Assembly: GCA_963965975.1 (NCBI GenBank)
Contig: OZ014413.1
Coordinates: forward strand, 2,738,001-2,802,000
DNA from: Xestospongia bergquistia
Taxonomy: Eukaryota; Porifera; Demospongiae; Haplosclerida; Petrosiidae
Direction of reading: 5' to 3'
Length of the DNA stretch: 64,000 bases
Shown here: piece after piece, positions 1-10,653 of the stretch
Position numbering within the stretch: position 1 is the stretch's first letter
How the letters are laid out: every line of letters starts with the position of its first letter
Notes under the pieces: generated by a model
What the model saw: only the letters and a program-made list of their open reading frames with translations
Told to the model about the DNA's origin: nothing
Database searches by the model: none
Program-made: the position numbers and the translations under genes

Positions 1-1163
1 TTGCTAATCTTCCTCTCGCCCCAAGCTAACTCAAACTCTGCTAATGTTTTTGATATTAAGCCATTGTACTCAACTTCTTTTTCATCAAGCATAGCAAGAA
101 GTTTAGATTCCAATTCTGCCTTTAACAAAGAAAGAGATGGTATATTAAAATTCTAAATCATACATGCTTTTTAATGCTGATGCAGCTAAAAGGTATCCTT
201 CTTTTTGTTGGATACTCCTAATAATAGTGGATACAAAAACCATTGCAATATGTGGCATTCCACAGGTAACAAATTCTTTTCCAAATTTAAGAAATGGTTC
301 GTTGCTCTCTGGATTAGTGCAAACAGCCATACCAAAACATCCTACAACTTTTGGTACAAGCTTTGAACCACTTTCCAGTAGAAATTCATGTCCCAAAGTA
401 ATCCATTCATTCATGTCTTGGTTTAAAGTTTGACTTTTGCATTGCTGACATACATTTTGAGGACTCATCAAACCAACACGAAACAAACGTAATTGACATT
501 GACTTTTGTTTACTTTACATAAGCAACAAACTTGGCTAAAGCTACATTTCATCTTTGGAGTTGCATCAATTGGAGAAACATGAACTTTAGGAATGAATGG
601 GTCTAATGCTATAATTGCATTTGCTTCAATTAATTTCTCTGAGAGTAAAGTATCATTAAAAAGGTGAAGTAGATAATGAAGCTGCTCAATGCCAATGTGA
701 GAAAAATCAATAATTGGAACTTCTGTTCCAACTTCAATAACATCTGCCATGTTTGGATTCTTAACAGTTAGTGCAAATTTAACAATATCGAATAAAACAC
801 TTTCTAAATGAAACATTGAATCTTCATGACTTACCATTATGCTGTGAACATCATCTATTTCATTCAAAATCTCTGTTAAAATAGAGGAGTGTTTATGAAT
901 ATGTATACTTTGAGTGCGAGTTTCTAATTCATCATTAATAGGAAAAAAGCCTTTACATTTTTGCTGACTAAATTCGGTAATACTAGTGTTTAATGGGGCA
1001 GAGACATTTTTACCACACTCAAATATTTAGGATTAGTCTGTAAGCTACTATCATATAGCTGGCGAACCTCTAGTGATGCTATGTGACCGTGACCAAGAGC
1101 AGCTAAGGGTTTTTGACTTCCTGAAGTCTCTTCAAAATCTATATTTCATCATATTCATCATAG
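1..1163 (-). pseudogene. Truncated copy of the J-domain protein gene at 2936-4408
   Basis: Read on the minus strand, this matches the neighbouring J-protein gene from just after its J domain to its C-terminus, including the paired-cysteine region and the conserved block around 'VGTEVPIIDFSHIGIEQL'. The J domain itself is missing: similarity stops near 1163, where the neighbour continues upstream into it. About 100 bases present in the neighbour are deleted near 145-165, which puts a stop in the open frame (145-867) and leaves the C-terminal piece (1-144) out of frame. Further small indels lie around 890-1030. The window edge cuts the extreme C-terminus. It is most likely a dead tandem duplicate. 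Confidence 0.75.
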
Positions 1164-1818
1164 AAATTTTAATTTTTTCGTTTATCCATAGGACATAAAC
1201 CAAGACACTAAATATTTAAACATTTGATTCACAATATGTAGTCCTCTAACATGCTTTATTGTAATAATGCACAACCAGTAGAACTTAACTCTCAACCTTG
1301 AATTGTAAAGTGTTAATATAAGGTATAGAGATAAGTATATAGATCTAATCACTAATTAAGTGAGTAGTGGTGAACCAGTGTTTTTACTTATACTAACACT
1401 AAAAGATCAATGTTAAACTAACACTAAAAGGAGATATGGATTGTTTTAACTTTAGCATCCAAAATTCTATTAATCACTGTAAACATTACTTGATTATTTA
1501 CAGCTTACATGGTGGATTACTAGAAGTCATGTGAATTACTCACTATACAATTTGTTTGTAATTTGTACAATTGCAAAGCAAAAAGAGGCTATTGATGCTT
1601 TTCAAAGAAAGATGTATTGCCAGTTTTACATATGAGATTGTAGAATTCTAACTCAAGTACAAAAATTCTCTCCAAAGCTAGTAAACAAAGTACTTGAAGT
1701 ACATTTTTGTTACATTTGCTTGCATTCATGGTGGACGATCATTTAAGTCTAGACCAAAGGATGGAAGCAGACCACTGCAAATGTGAGCCATTATTATGCT
1801 TATGAACTGCAACAATTA
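1164..1818. other. Intergenic, nothing recognised
   Basis: AT-rich sequence with no supported coding region on either strand. The 90-codon minus-strand open frame at 1739-2011 mostly overlaps the inverted-repeat element that follows and resembles no protein I know. Confidence 0.5.
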
Positions 1819-2086
1819 GTCTCGTCGCCAGACCTACTTGCAAGCTAAAGTAGGTCAGGTCACACAAGTTGACTTTTGTACCCAAAATTAATTGAAGTGT
1901 TAAAGCAGATTTCATGAAGAGTAGCCATGCATTTACTTTCACACTTACTTCAATTTGATAATATTCATATTTCACACTGCCTCTAATTCCATACCAACAC
2001 CTGCGCCACATTCCTTACTGGGGACACAAAACTCAACTCATGTGACCAGACCTACTTTAGCTTGCGAATAGGTCTGGTGACAAGAC
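1819..2086. mobile_element. Non-autonomous inverted-repeat element (MITE), 268 bp
   Basis: The left end (from 1819, GTCTCGTCGCCAGACCTAC) and the reverse complement of the right end (up to 2086, GTCTTGTCACCAGACCTAT) align for about 55 bases with few differences, including an internal block CAAGCTAAAGTAGGTC. TA dinucleotides flank it at 1817-1818 and 2087-2088, as expected for a TA target-site duplication. The short interior has no convincing coding sequence. TA duplication suggests a Tc1/mariner-type mobiliser, which is inference. Confidence 0.7.
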
Positions 2087-2221
2087 TATGCACCAATCTA
2101 AACAGTTGGCCTAAGCCTAACCTCCCTAGCATAATTGACACTATACCAGTTCACTGAACACTTTTGTTCTGACATGTTATCAGATACTTATCTATTATAA
2201 TAGGACATTTAAGCAAGAATG

Positions 2222-2935
2222 TAAAGCAGTTATCAAAATTAAATTTTCAGAGGACAAGCACAGCCTAGAAGTGAAAGAAATGATGCTTGACCACAGTCAC
2301 GATGTGAAACCTAGTTTTTATGAACTTTCCTCAACAAAGAAAAGTGGATGAAAATGTAAGTGTCATTGCTCTTAGAATATACTAATTTTAAACTATTTAA
2401 TTGCATTGCTTGTATTTTAGACAAAAACTGAAATTGAAAAGGCACTGCAGTGGAAATCTAACAAGAAATTAATTCAAAATCATGTTGTTTCTACCACAGG
2501 TAATCAGGAAATTGTTATATGGACTGTGACGTGTTGTGTGCATCATGTCTTTGTCTCAGAAGCTAATTTTGATGTACTTTTCCATTTAGGTAAACTTGTC
2601 ACTTTGTGTGACTTGACAAACATTGCAACTAATCTGTGGTTGAAGACAGATTCTCATGGGAAAGACCTGCAAGATGTCATATCAAAATTTTGGCAGGATC
2701 CATTTATTACTCTTGATGTGTTCACTGACAAAAAGCACAACCTCTCAGGCATTTTTTTATCAGGATAAAACAATGAAGGACATGTTTCAGGCATTCCCAG
2801 AAATGTTATTCATCGATGCAACACACAAGTTGAATTCATTAAGGATGCAACTTTATGTATTTCTAATCTGTGATGGAAATGGATAAAGTGAAATAATTGC
2901 TGCGTGCTTGGTAGCATCAGAACAAAGGGCCATCA
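2222..2935 (+). pseudogene. Decayed MULE/ZSWIM-type transposase fragment
   Basis: Plus-strand pieces resemble the transposase-derived proteins of the Mutator-like (MULE) and SWIM-zinc-finger group: a segment ending '...MMLDHSHDV', then 'PQQRKVDEN', then 'STTGKLVTLCDL', then 'FPEMLFIDATHKLN' with 'CDGNG' shortly after. The 'IDAT' block is where the family's first catalytic Asp lies. Two introns are plausible: about 2355-2420, and 2500-2588, which joins 'STTG' to 'KLVTLCDL'. Breaks: a frame change before 'PQQRK', a frameshift in the T-run near 2750-2757, and an in-frame stop after 'DGNG' near 2884, beyond which the same frame continues to 2935. Similarity ends at the stop codon of the adjacent J-protein gene, so the 3' part has been lost. 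Confidence 0.6.
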
Positions 2936-4408
2936 TTATCTTGTAATCTTCCTCTCGCCCCAAGCTAACTCAAACTCTGCTAATGTTTTTGATATTAAGT
3001 TATTGTACTCGACTTCTTTTTCATCAAGCATAGCCATAATTTTAGATTCCAGCTCTGCCTTTATCAAAGGCAGAGATGGTATATCAAGACTTTCATCAAG
3101 TTCGTCTTGTATACAACAAGCCAGTAAAAAGGCTTCTTTGGCAGCTAGTAAAAAACTCCATTTATCATACCAACCTATTGCTTCAAAATCACACATGCAT
3201 TTTAATGCTGATGAAGCTAAAAGGTATCCTTTAAAAACTTCTTTCTGTTGAATGCTTTTAATAATATTGGGCACTAAAACCATTGCAAAATGTGGTAATC
3301 CACACGCAATAAATTCCTTTCCAAATTTAAGAAATGGTTCATTGCTCTCTGGATTAGTGCAAACAGCCATAGCAAAACATCCTACAACTTTTGGTACAAG
3401 CTTTGATTCACTTTGCTGTAATAATTGACATCCTAAATTAATCCATTCATTCATGTCTTGGGTTAAAGTTTGACTTTTGCATTGCTGACACACATTTTGA
3501 GGACTCATCAAACCAACACGAGGCAAACGTAATTGACATTGACTTTTGTTTACTTTACATAAGCAGCAAATTTGCCTAAAGCTACGTTTCTTTCTTATGC
3601 TTTCATCAATGGGAGAAACATGAACTTTAGGAATGAATGGGTCTAATGCTATAATTGCATTTGCTTCAATAAATCTCTCTGAGAGTAAAGTATCATTAAA
3701 AAGGTGTAGTAGATAATGAAGCTGCTCAATGCCAATGTGAGAAAAATCTATAATTGGAACTTCTGTTCCAACTTCAATAACATCTGCCATGTTTGGATTC
3801 TTAACAGTTTGTGCAAATTTAACAATATCAAATAAAACATCTTCTAAACGAAAGGTCACATGTTCATGGCTTACCATTATATTGTGCACCTCATCCATTT
3901 CACTCAATATCTGTGTCAAAATGGAGTGTTTGCGAATAGATGTACTTTGAGTGCGAGTTTTTAAGTCATGATTAGGTAAAAAGTCTTTGTATTTTTGCTG
4001 ACAAAAGTCAGTAATTCTAGCATTTAATGTGGTAGAGGCATTTTTTACCACTCTCAAATATTTAAGATTAGTCCGTAAGCTACTCTCATATAGCTGGTGA
4101 ACCTCTAGTGATGCTATGTGGCCATGACCAAGAGCAGCTAAGGGTTTTTGACTTCCTGAAGTCTCCTCACAATCCATATGTTCATCATATCGCTCTCGCT
4201 TAACAGGATCACGTACTTGATAAGCTTTATTAAATACCTTCATTAATTCCTCAGTGTTCCTGTCATAGTTTTTGTCAGGATGGTATTGACGAGCTTTTTG
4301 TAAAAATGCTGAACGAATTTCTTCTCCTGTTGAAGAAAATGAAACTCCTAATAAGTCATAATAGTTCACATGCTTTTCTTTGTCAGGATTAATTCCACCA
4401 GTTGCCAT
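2936..4408 (-). CDS. J-domain (DnaJ/Hsp40-like) protein with cysteine-pair region
   Basis: A 490-residue single-exon frame. Residues about 15-79 form a J domain ('NYYDLLGV', the HPD triad at 43-45, and 'FNKAYQVRDPVKRERYDEH'), which stimulates Hsp70 ATPase activity. No G/F-rich region or CxxCxGxG zinc repeats follow, so it is a type C (class III) J protein. Residues 281-310 contain CCLC and, after a gap, CQQC, a possible zinc-binding site. The remaining 400 or so residues are predicted largely helical and not recognised. There is no signal peptide or membrane segment, so cytosol or nucleus is likely. The start is the first ATG before the J domain. A possible 3' splice site lies just upstream ('TTTATAG'), so a non-coding first exon may exist. 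A truncated duplicate lies at 1-1163. Confidence 0.85.
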   Translation of the reverse strand: MATGGINPDKEKHVNYYDLLGVSFSSTGEEIRSAFLQKARQYHPDKNYDRNTEELMKVFNKAYQVRDPVKRERYDEHMDCEETSGSQKPLAALGHGHIASLEVHQLYESSLRTNLKYLRVVKNASTTLNARITDFCQQKYKDFLPNHDLKTRTQSTSIRKHSILTQILSEMDEVHNIMVSHEHVTFRLEDVLFDIVKFAQTVKNPNMADVIEVGTEVPIIDFSHIGIEQLHYLLHLFNDTLLSERFIEANAIIALDPFIPKVHVSPIDESIRKKRSFRQICCLCKVNKSQCQLRLPRVGLMSPQNVCQQCKSQTLTQDMNEWINLGCQLLQQSESKLVPKVVGCFAMAVCTNPESNEPFLKFGKEFIACGLPHFAMVLVPNIIKSIQQKEVFKGYLLASSALKCMCDFEAIGWYDKWSFLLAAKEAFLLACCIQDELDESLDIPSLPLIKAELESKIMAMLDEKEVEYNNLISKTLAEFELAWGERKITR

Positions 4409-4519
4409 AGCAAACCTATAAATGTAAAAATTGTTATAATGTCACATTGATACAATGCATTATATTATATGATAATCTTTTATATGTGTTATATATGTAT
4501 ATATATATATATATATATA

Positions 4520-4891
4520 CCGTAATTTGCTTTTTTTCGTTGTGAAATATTTTCGTTTCATCCTTGATAAAAGAAATTCTTGCAAATTGAAACTTTCTAT
4601 TTAATGATTTTTTTATGTAACGAAAAATTGGAATGATGAATATTTAGAATAACCGGTACATAAATACCACATGTTTGTCTTATGAAGAGATTGAGATGTC
4701 ACAGTCGAGTATTCGAAGTTATTTCAAGAGTTATTATGACCTCCCTGATCCAAGGGGATTGCTATCGGCTACACTACCTTTGTGTAAAAATTTCACTCTA
4801 GCAAAATTTTTGTCTAATTACAGTCAGACAAAAATTTAGCAACACAAAATTTTTTGAAACGATTATTTTGAGAACAAAAAAAGCAAATTAT

Positions 4892-4893
<2 letters not shown>
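4520..4893. mobile_element. Inverted-repeat element (MITE) in a TA microsatellite, 374 bp
   Basis: The left end reads CCGTAATTTGCTTTTTTTCG. The reverse complement of the right end reads CCATAATTTGCTTTTTTTGT. TA lies on both sides (4518-4519 and 4894-4895), and both flanks are runs of TA repeats (about 4493-4519 and 4894-4924), so insertion into a microsatellite is the simplest reading. No coding capacity was seen. Confidence 0.55.
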
Positions 4894-4927
<34 letters not shown>

Positions 4928-5011
4928 TGTAATAATAGCTTGGTTAATTTAACTAATTTTCAGTCATTTTCATTACATACTTATAATATATAATAAAATA
5001 CTAAGAAGTCT

Positions 5012-5074
5012 GATAAACACTACTCTGTTCTTATTACTAATAATATTAGTAATAAGAACAGAGTAGTGTTTATC
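5012..5074. repeat. Perfect 31-base palindrome with 1-base centre
   Basis: A 63-base inverted repeat: the 31-base left arm beginning GATAAACACTACTCTG is exactly repeated in reverse complement after one central base at 5043. It could fold as a near-loopless hairpin. No gene is adjacent. Confidence 0.85.
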
Positions 5075-5439
5075 ATTATACTAATGAAAAGCTTTTAGTT
5101 CATTCTCAGGATTATGAGATTCTGAACATGTCATTAGATAATAGCCGCCTTGTCCTGTTTGCACAATGTAGTCTATTTACTTCTTATGTGTGTATTACAT
5201 TCAGAAGGAAGTGTAGGATGTAGTTTTTTTTGCTAATAAGTAAATATATTGTTTACTTCTGTATACTCCACGCTATACCGTAGCTAACCTATAATGCTTT
5301 AAAATAATTGAAATACTTAGTGTGATGCATTTTCAAATATTTAGTAATTTTTAAAGGATATTTATTACCTCTCTCTGTGAATGCCATGCAAGCTATATGC
5401 TTAACAACAAAAACATACATATAATATAAAATTTTATGT

Positions 5440-5473
<34 letters not shown>

Positions 5474-5997
5474 GTATGATGAGATTCATAGTCCATACAT
5501 TTTAAATCAGAATGTCAGTTCTATGTAATACAATAGACCTCATAGTAAGTAAAAATAGAACATCACAGCTTAAATAGCTAGTTCCTTCATTATAAACAGC
5601 AAGGTAGAATGCTTATATAGAACTGATGACAAATTTTATCACTTCTGTCATTATTGACAGGTCTATAAGCGTTATAAACCTGCCAACCACAGTATTTAAA
5701 TGATTGCTACTCAATAGCTATGTCCTATATTATAGAGTGACAGTGGCAGGTTAGTATGAATCTCATGATAGGTTATATCAGATATATCACAGTTCATCAA
5801 TTTATATGTGTCATATAAGCCTGCTAACTCAGGATTTGTGAAAGATATCACCAAAGGGTAATATCTTTTATAGATTCTCTTGTTGGCGTATTTATGTAAC
5901 AAATATAGACCTCCAAACCACAATATATACATATATATATATACTAGGGATATCTAGGTCTGTTTGAGAGTGCTTGATATCATTTAGACAGAGCAGG
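5075..5997. other. Intergenic, with a CA/TA microsatellite
   Basis: No coding region is supported. A compound (CA)n-(TA)n microsatellite lies at about 5440-5475. The open frames here translate AT-rich filler and resemble no protein. Confidence 0.5.
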
Positions 5998-6000
5998 TTA

Positions 6001-6146
6001 GACCAGGGTCAAAGGACAGTAGAATAAAATTCTTGCTTTACTGTTGTTACTCCGAGTTTCACGCATTATGCGATCACTTGTCTGATGATCACATAATGTG
6101 TGAAATTCAGAGTAACAACATTTACTACTGTCCTTTGACCCTCGTC
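6001..6146. mobile_element. Palindromic MITE-like element, 146 bp
   Basis: The left arm begins GACCAGGGTCAAAGGACAGT; the reverse complement of the right end begins GACGAGGGTCAAAGGACAGT. The arms also pair towards the centre (TGTTGTTACTC and a block around ATTATG), so almost the whole element is one imperfect hairpin. TA lies at 5999-6000 and 6147-6148. A long (TA)n run follows immediately. Confidence 0.65.
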
Positions 6147-6149
6147 TAT

Positions 6150-6222
<73 letters not shown>
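6147..6222. repeat. (TA)n microsatellite
   Basis: About 75 bases of nearly pure TA repeat, with two TG interruptions near its left end. The tyrosine/isoleucine-rich open frames crossing it on both strands are artefacts. Confidence 0.9.
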
Positions 6223-6224
<2 letters not shown>

Positions 6225-7709
6225 AACACACAAATAGATATAGATATAGCTGAGCATAGCTAGAGGCAGGTAGAAAAATACCATAGTGTAATATGAAATT
6301 AACGTAGTTAGGCTTCCAAGATTTAGGGTCTGATGTCTAGGGTATGCTGTTAATTTCACATTTAAGTATTGCCCAGGGATATAGACTCAGATACATAAGT
6401 ATACCATCAATACCTCTTATGTTGTACCTTCGACTTAGGAGACAGTACTGAACTTGTGACGGCTTAATCTGATGATTTAGTCTGGACTTTTATTGTAACC
6501 AAAAGTAGTGGTTACTTTCCTTAGTTGCTGATCAGTTATCAAAAAGGTGTGGTCATTGTTAGTAAGAAAATAATGGAGAAAGTAATAACTATCTACAATG
6601 GGATTAATAAGTTGTTATCTACAATTATGATGGGACTGATCTTAATCATTAGTGAGTTAATATTACAAAAGTCATTGTATATGTACATAATAACATACAC
6701 TGTGTCCTTTATAGTATATTGTTTCCAGTAATTTATTATTGCTACAAAATATTATTATCTGTACCAAATTACATTGATTTGGATATAACTCACAGTAATT
6801 TCTTTAAATGTTCACTAGCCAAAATATTTTATTGAAAGAAGGAGCTAACAGTGTGTATTCGTCATGACAAAAAGGTATAGAACAAAAGAAGATAGAATAT
6901 AGAAACTAGAATAATTGATACAGAATATAGAAAAGAAGATAAAATGTATTAAACCTCCCTTTGTTATCACTGTTTATTCAATCTTTCCTTACATTATTTG
7001 ATTATATTTCTGTTTATGACATCAGAAATCCCTAGTATAATTCAACCCACATATAAGTACTACTTTCAAGAGAGCACACATTGTAATAACAGTTTTCATT
7101 CAAAGGTGTGCATATCAATTGACTGTGAAGAAGATCTTTTCATGACAACTAAGAATATTAAAATAATAATAAAGGTGTTATTTGAGTCAAAGTAAGCTTA
7201 ATTAACATATGGTAATATGTAACAAGTTTAAATATTTTTAAAGTTGATATAATGTTAGAATAAATGCCAGATTGTGCTATACTACTTATTAATTCCTCCA
7301 GGTAATTGTTTCTTTAATTCCACTTTTCATTACTCTTGACATATAGACATAATATGCTAATCTATTAATAAACAATCCAGACAATTATTTCTTATTAATT
7401 CTACTCTCCTTTACCATTTTACTCTATTAGTATAGATACATACACATATTATGATGATCTATTTGGTATGTATACATGGTTAATAATGCCATCATATTAT
7501 TTCATGTAGATATTGAGAGGTTCAGATCTAGTTGAAAGACATATTTTGCTAGTTGTTCGAGTATCACTTGATGTATCTGTCAGTTTGGATGACTTCTTTC
7601 TATACAATCTCATCAATAATGTACAGTCTACAGTGTTAGTTTAATGTATATAATAATCTTTATTCTTGTATTCTCAAAAATTAATCCATCTCATATCTGA
7701 GTAGTAAAG
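6223..7709. other. Intergenic, nothing recognised
   Basis: About 1.5 kb of AT-rich sequence with short open frames only (6525-6731, 6998-7195). None shows family similarity or splice-site support. Confidence 0.5.
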
Positions 7710-8880
7710 ATCATTGCTGAAGACAGTGCTAGAATACGTCATAATTTATTATCTACTAATGTAACTAACAGTGTGACATTAGAGTTTGGTGATCCACCTA
7801 AAACAGATATATCTGTACCTGAGGTACCACCTGTTCAAGATGAGTGGATAATGGCAAGGGAGAAAGTGACACTATAGATAAAGATGTAAGTACATTGTGA
7901 ATATGATCTATAGTGATAAAATATAATATCAAATGCTGTCCTACCTGGTATTACTGTAGAAAGAAGACTCTAGTTATGTTCCCAGTCCTAACCTATACAT
8001 TGAAGACATACCAGCTACTGAGGAACAATTTGCTATTGAATATAATAACAGTGTTATTGAATATGAACAAAAAGTTGAAGTTAGTCACATGTATTATTAA
8101 TATCACTATATTATATACTCCAATTTGCTTTATAAAGATGATATGGAATAAAACAATGAGCTTAAGGTTACTAGAGTCTAGAATGACATATCTAATGTAT
8201 GTTCTGCATATTAATCTCTACTTTAAATAACAAGCATCTTGTGTTGAACTAAGTCTTATTGACATTTTATAAATGTTTTGTTTCTCTTGTCATGTAGGAA
8301 TTCCAAGCTACAGTCAAAGCTACTGAGGAAGTTAACATGTTGGGTAATATAGTAGTTGAGTTAGTTCAAACTGGAAATCCTGACATAAAGAATGCCTCTA
8401 TAGTTGGTCTTACTGTCATACCAGCTAGCCTTCCCTCTCAACCTAGTTTACCAGGACAGTTTGAGAACATTACAGATAATAGTAATGTCACGTTAGCTAG
8501 TGTGACAAAACCACCAGTACCAGTAAATGGTATCAATAGAGGGAAACAGAATGAAATCAAGTTTGTTATACCAAGTGAACTGGTTGTCAGTATAGAACCT
8601 CATATCTAGGTATACTCATACATTTAATACAATATCACTTATTTAAATAACTCCACATTTTATGATTATCACAATATTGCTTCTCTCCTTTCTTTCTCTA
8701 TTGACTGGTCATTTAGCTGTATATCAATATTAATTTTGCACATGCAAGTAGATAACATTATATTTTATAAACTTTATGTCACCATTGGAAGTACACTTTT
8801 CACAGCTGTACCAGGAACATTTCAAGTGTTCACTCCTCCACCTACTGCTTTTAGTACCCCTCTCAGCAATCCTCTTATGG
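7710..8880 (+). pseudogene. Remains of an unrecognised multi-exon gene, plus strand
   Basis: Codon-like plus-strand blocks with plausible splice sites. (a) About 7710-7889, 'IIAEDSARIRHNLLST...PEVPPVQDE', then a one-base frameshift into 'NGKGESDTIDKD' before a GTAAGT donor. (b) About 7960-8089, after an AG, 'KEDSSYVPSPNLYIEDIPAT...', ending at GTTAGT. (c) 8299-8609, after TGTAG, 'EFQATVKATEEVNMLG' to 'SIEPHI' stop. (d) About 8781-8880, 'FTAVPGTFQVFTPPPT'. Joining b and c gives an in-frame protein. Block c recurs, much decayed, near 35665-35850. I do not recognise the family; it is hydrophilic and acidic. The frameshift in block a suggests a relic. Confidence 0.4.
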
Positions 8881-8980
8881 TGATATTAGTTTTAAGCTAT
8901 ACCATTAAAAATAGTTGTATGTGCTGTGTTTGTAACTGTAATTAGTTTCTGTAACTTTTTTTAAATTTGTGTAGCTGGCT

Positions 8981-9340
8981 ACACATTACTTTTATAACTT
9001 AAAAGGCACTTTTTGGTATTTATAATAGTATTTTTAAACTGGCTTTTCAATCTCTCACTTTTGATCATACATGTCTTATCCACTTTTTTAGCAAATACAT
9101 GTTCACATTCATGTCCTGATTCACTATCATCATCACTACCTCCGCCACTACATCTGTCAATACCATCACTATATGTTTCCCACTATCACCACCACTACCA
9201 CCAGCATTGTTACCACCAACACTATGGCACAACTACCACCACCATAGCTACCAAATATCTTGCTTCCACTGATACTACTTCCTCTTCCTCCAAATTTCAT
9301 ACTATTGACTATATCAGACATCAAAAAGAACAGTACATTA
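8981..9340 (-). pseudogene. Decayed fragment of the Gly/Asp-rich C-terminal region of the unrecognised gene at 61.1-63.9 kb
   Basis: The minus strand resembles the Gly/Asp-rich stretch and the following basic helix segment of the gene at 61108-63859, but it is broken by indels and stops. A matching fragment lies at the same place downstream of SRCR gene 2 (39785-40070), so the piece was carried in the tandem duplication of the SRCR locus. Confidence 0.5.
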
Positions 9341-9711
9341 TTTTTGACACTAGTTATGGTACAGCAGTTCTTTCATTTCCATTCCTTGGTCTACTTACTG
9401 ATGTCAAATAGATAGATGTAAGACAGTTATTGCTAGTGCTTATCTTAAATTTGTCTTAGATAACTGCTAGCTTATAACTAAATAGAATATTAATAAAGTA
9501 AAAACAAGGTCTCCAAGGTTTAGATTTCAAATAATCAACACTTACACTATGTATGATCAGTTGAATAAGCATTTAAAATTGATAGGAGTAATAAACAAAC
9601 AGCTTAATTCTTTTTTTGCCATTTCAAATTACCATGTTGTTACTATAAATAGCAATATATCATAATTATTTTAGTATGACTAGCTGACAGGTACTGATCA
9701 CGAGTAGAAAC

Positions 9712-9717
9712 TTTATT
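9712..9717 (-). terminator. Candidate polyadenylation signal of SRCR gene 1
   Basis: AATAAA on the minus strand, about 225 bases beyond the SRCR gene 1 stop codon. The same hexamer, in the same surrounding sequence, follows SRCR gene 2 at 40437-40442. Confidence 0.5.
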
Positions 9718-9940
9718 AACGAGATTTACTTACATAACTTAAATCACCTTAATAAAATGGATCCAAAAAACAATGACAGCAAAACACAATAAGCATTGTC
9801 CTCTAAGGGCTAAGTTATCAAAAAAGCAAAATAGATCTATAGTTGTTAATATAAAGATAGATAGCAGCAACAATCAAAAAATGTAATGTGTTGTCTATTT
9901 TTTTTAAAAAAGTCAGCATAACTTGGAGGAAGAGGACTTT

Positions 9941-10653
9941 TCAGAATTTTACCTCCTCATAGGTTACCTCCATAGTTTCATATTCAGACTCTCCATGAGC
10001 AGCATCTAAAAACTTGCAAGCAGGATCTAAAGTAGCTTGTACATCACAAGGAGCTTCCCAATTACCTACATTAGAGTCTTGCTGTCCAGATGCTTGTACA
10101 ATAGGATTTTGAGCAGGAAGGGTTGCAAAAGATGTTGGTGCAGCTGTTGTGCTTGATTGATTGCTTTCATTCACATTGAAAGTGTTAAATGAATGGGCTT
10201 CATATGGATATGGTGGAGCTGATGGTTGTGGTAAGTTTAAAGATGGTGGTTGCTGATGATGACCTGCATGCTGTTGATAAGGACCTAGTGGTTGCTGCAA
10301 AGACAAGTATGGATAAGACACAACAGTTGATGTTTCATATGGTCCAGGTGTATTACTACTTTCATTGTAGGGTGGTAGAGATCTGCGATTGGCTGCTGGG
10401 TAATGTGTTGAGTCTATAGTATCCAAGATAGTACTAGAAAGTGGTCTAGATGGACCTGTTTGATTTGTTCTTTGAGTAATTTCAGTAGATCTAGTTGTCT
10501 GCAATTCAATTTGTTGTGTGTTACAACTTATAACACTTTGTATCCTGCCTTTTTTTCGAATAACAACAACTGTTATAAAGCAAACAATAGCCACAATAAT
10601 TAGTACCAAAATAGAACCAATTGTACCACTAACCGGTCCGGCTATGTTTGATG
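9941..10653 (-). CDS. SRCR gene 1 last exon: transmembrane helix and cytoplasmic tail
   Basis: This exon codes residues about 3570-3806. After '[14 protein letters not shown]' comes the helix '[18 protein letters not shown]', then the basic stop-transfer RKKGR, which fixes the N-out orientation. The tail is rich in Pro, Gln, Ser and Tyr. Motifs: LPPY (LPxY, a possible WW-domain ligand), VSYPYL (Tyr 3683), YETM (Tyr 3794, the YxxM pattern bound by PI3K p85 SH2 domains) and VTYEEV (Tyr 3801). VSYPYL and VTYEEV fit the ITIM pattern [ILVS]xYxx[ILV]. The same motifs are kept in gene 2. The motif matches are seen; signalling is inferred. Confidence 0.88.

Noticed and set aside
5998-6359. Tyr/Ile-rich open frames on both strands
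   Set aside because: Translations of TA microsatellite and palindrome.
9013-9411. 132-codon plus-strand frame rich in His/Thr/Ser
   Set aside because: Antisense of the Gly/Asp-rich remnant of a minus-strand pseudogene.
9941-10653. An ITAM in the tail (YETM...YEEV)
   Set aside because: The spacing between the two YxxΦ units is three residues, not the six to eight needed, so only separate YxxM and ITIM-type motifs are claimed.
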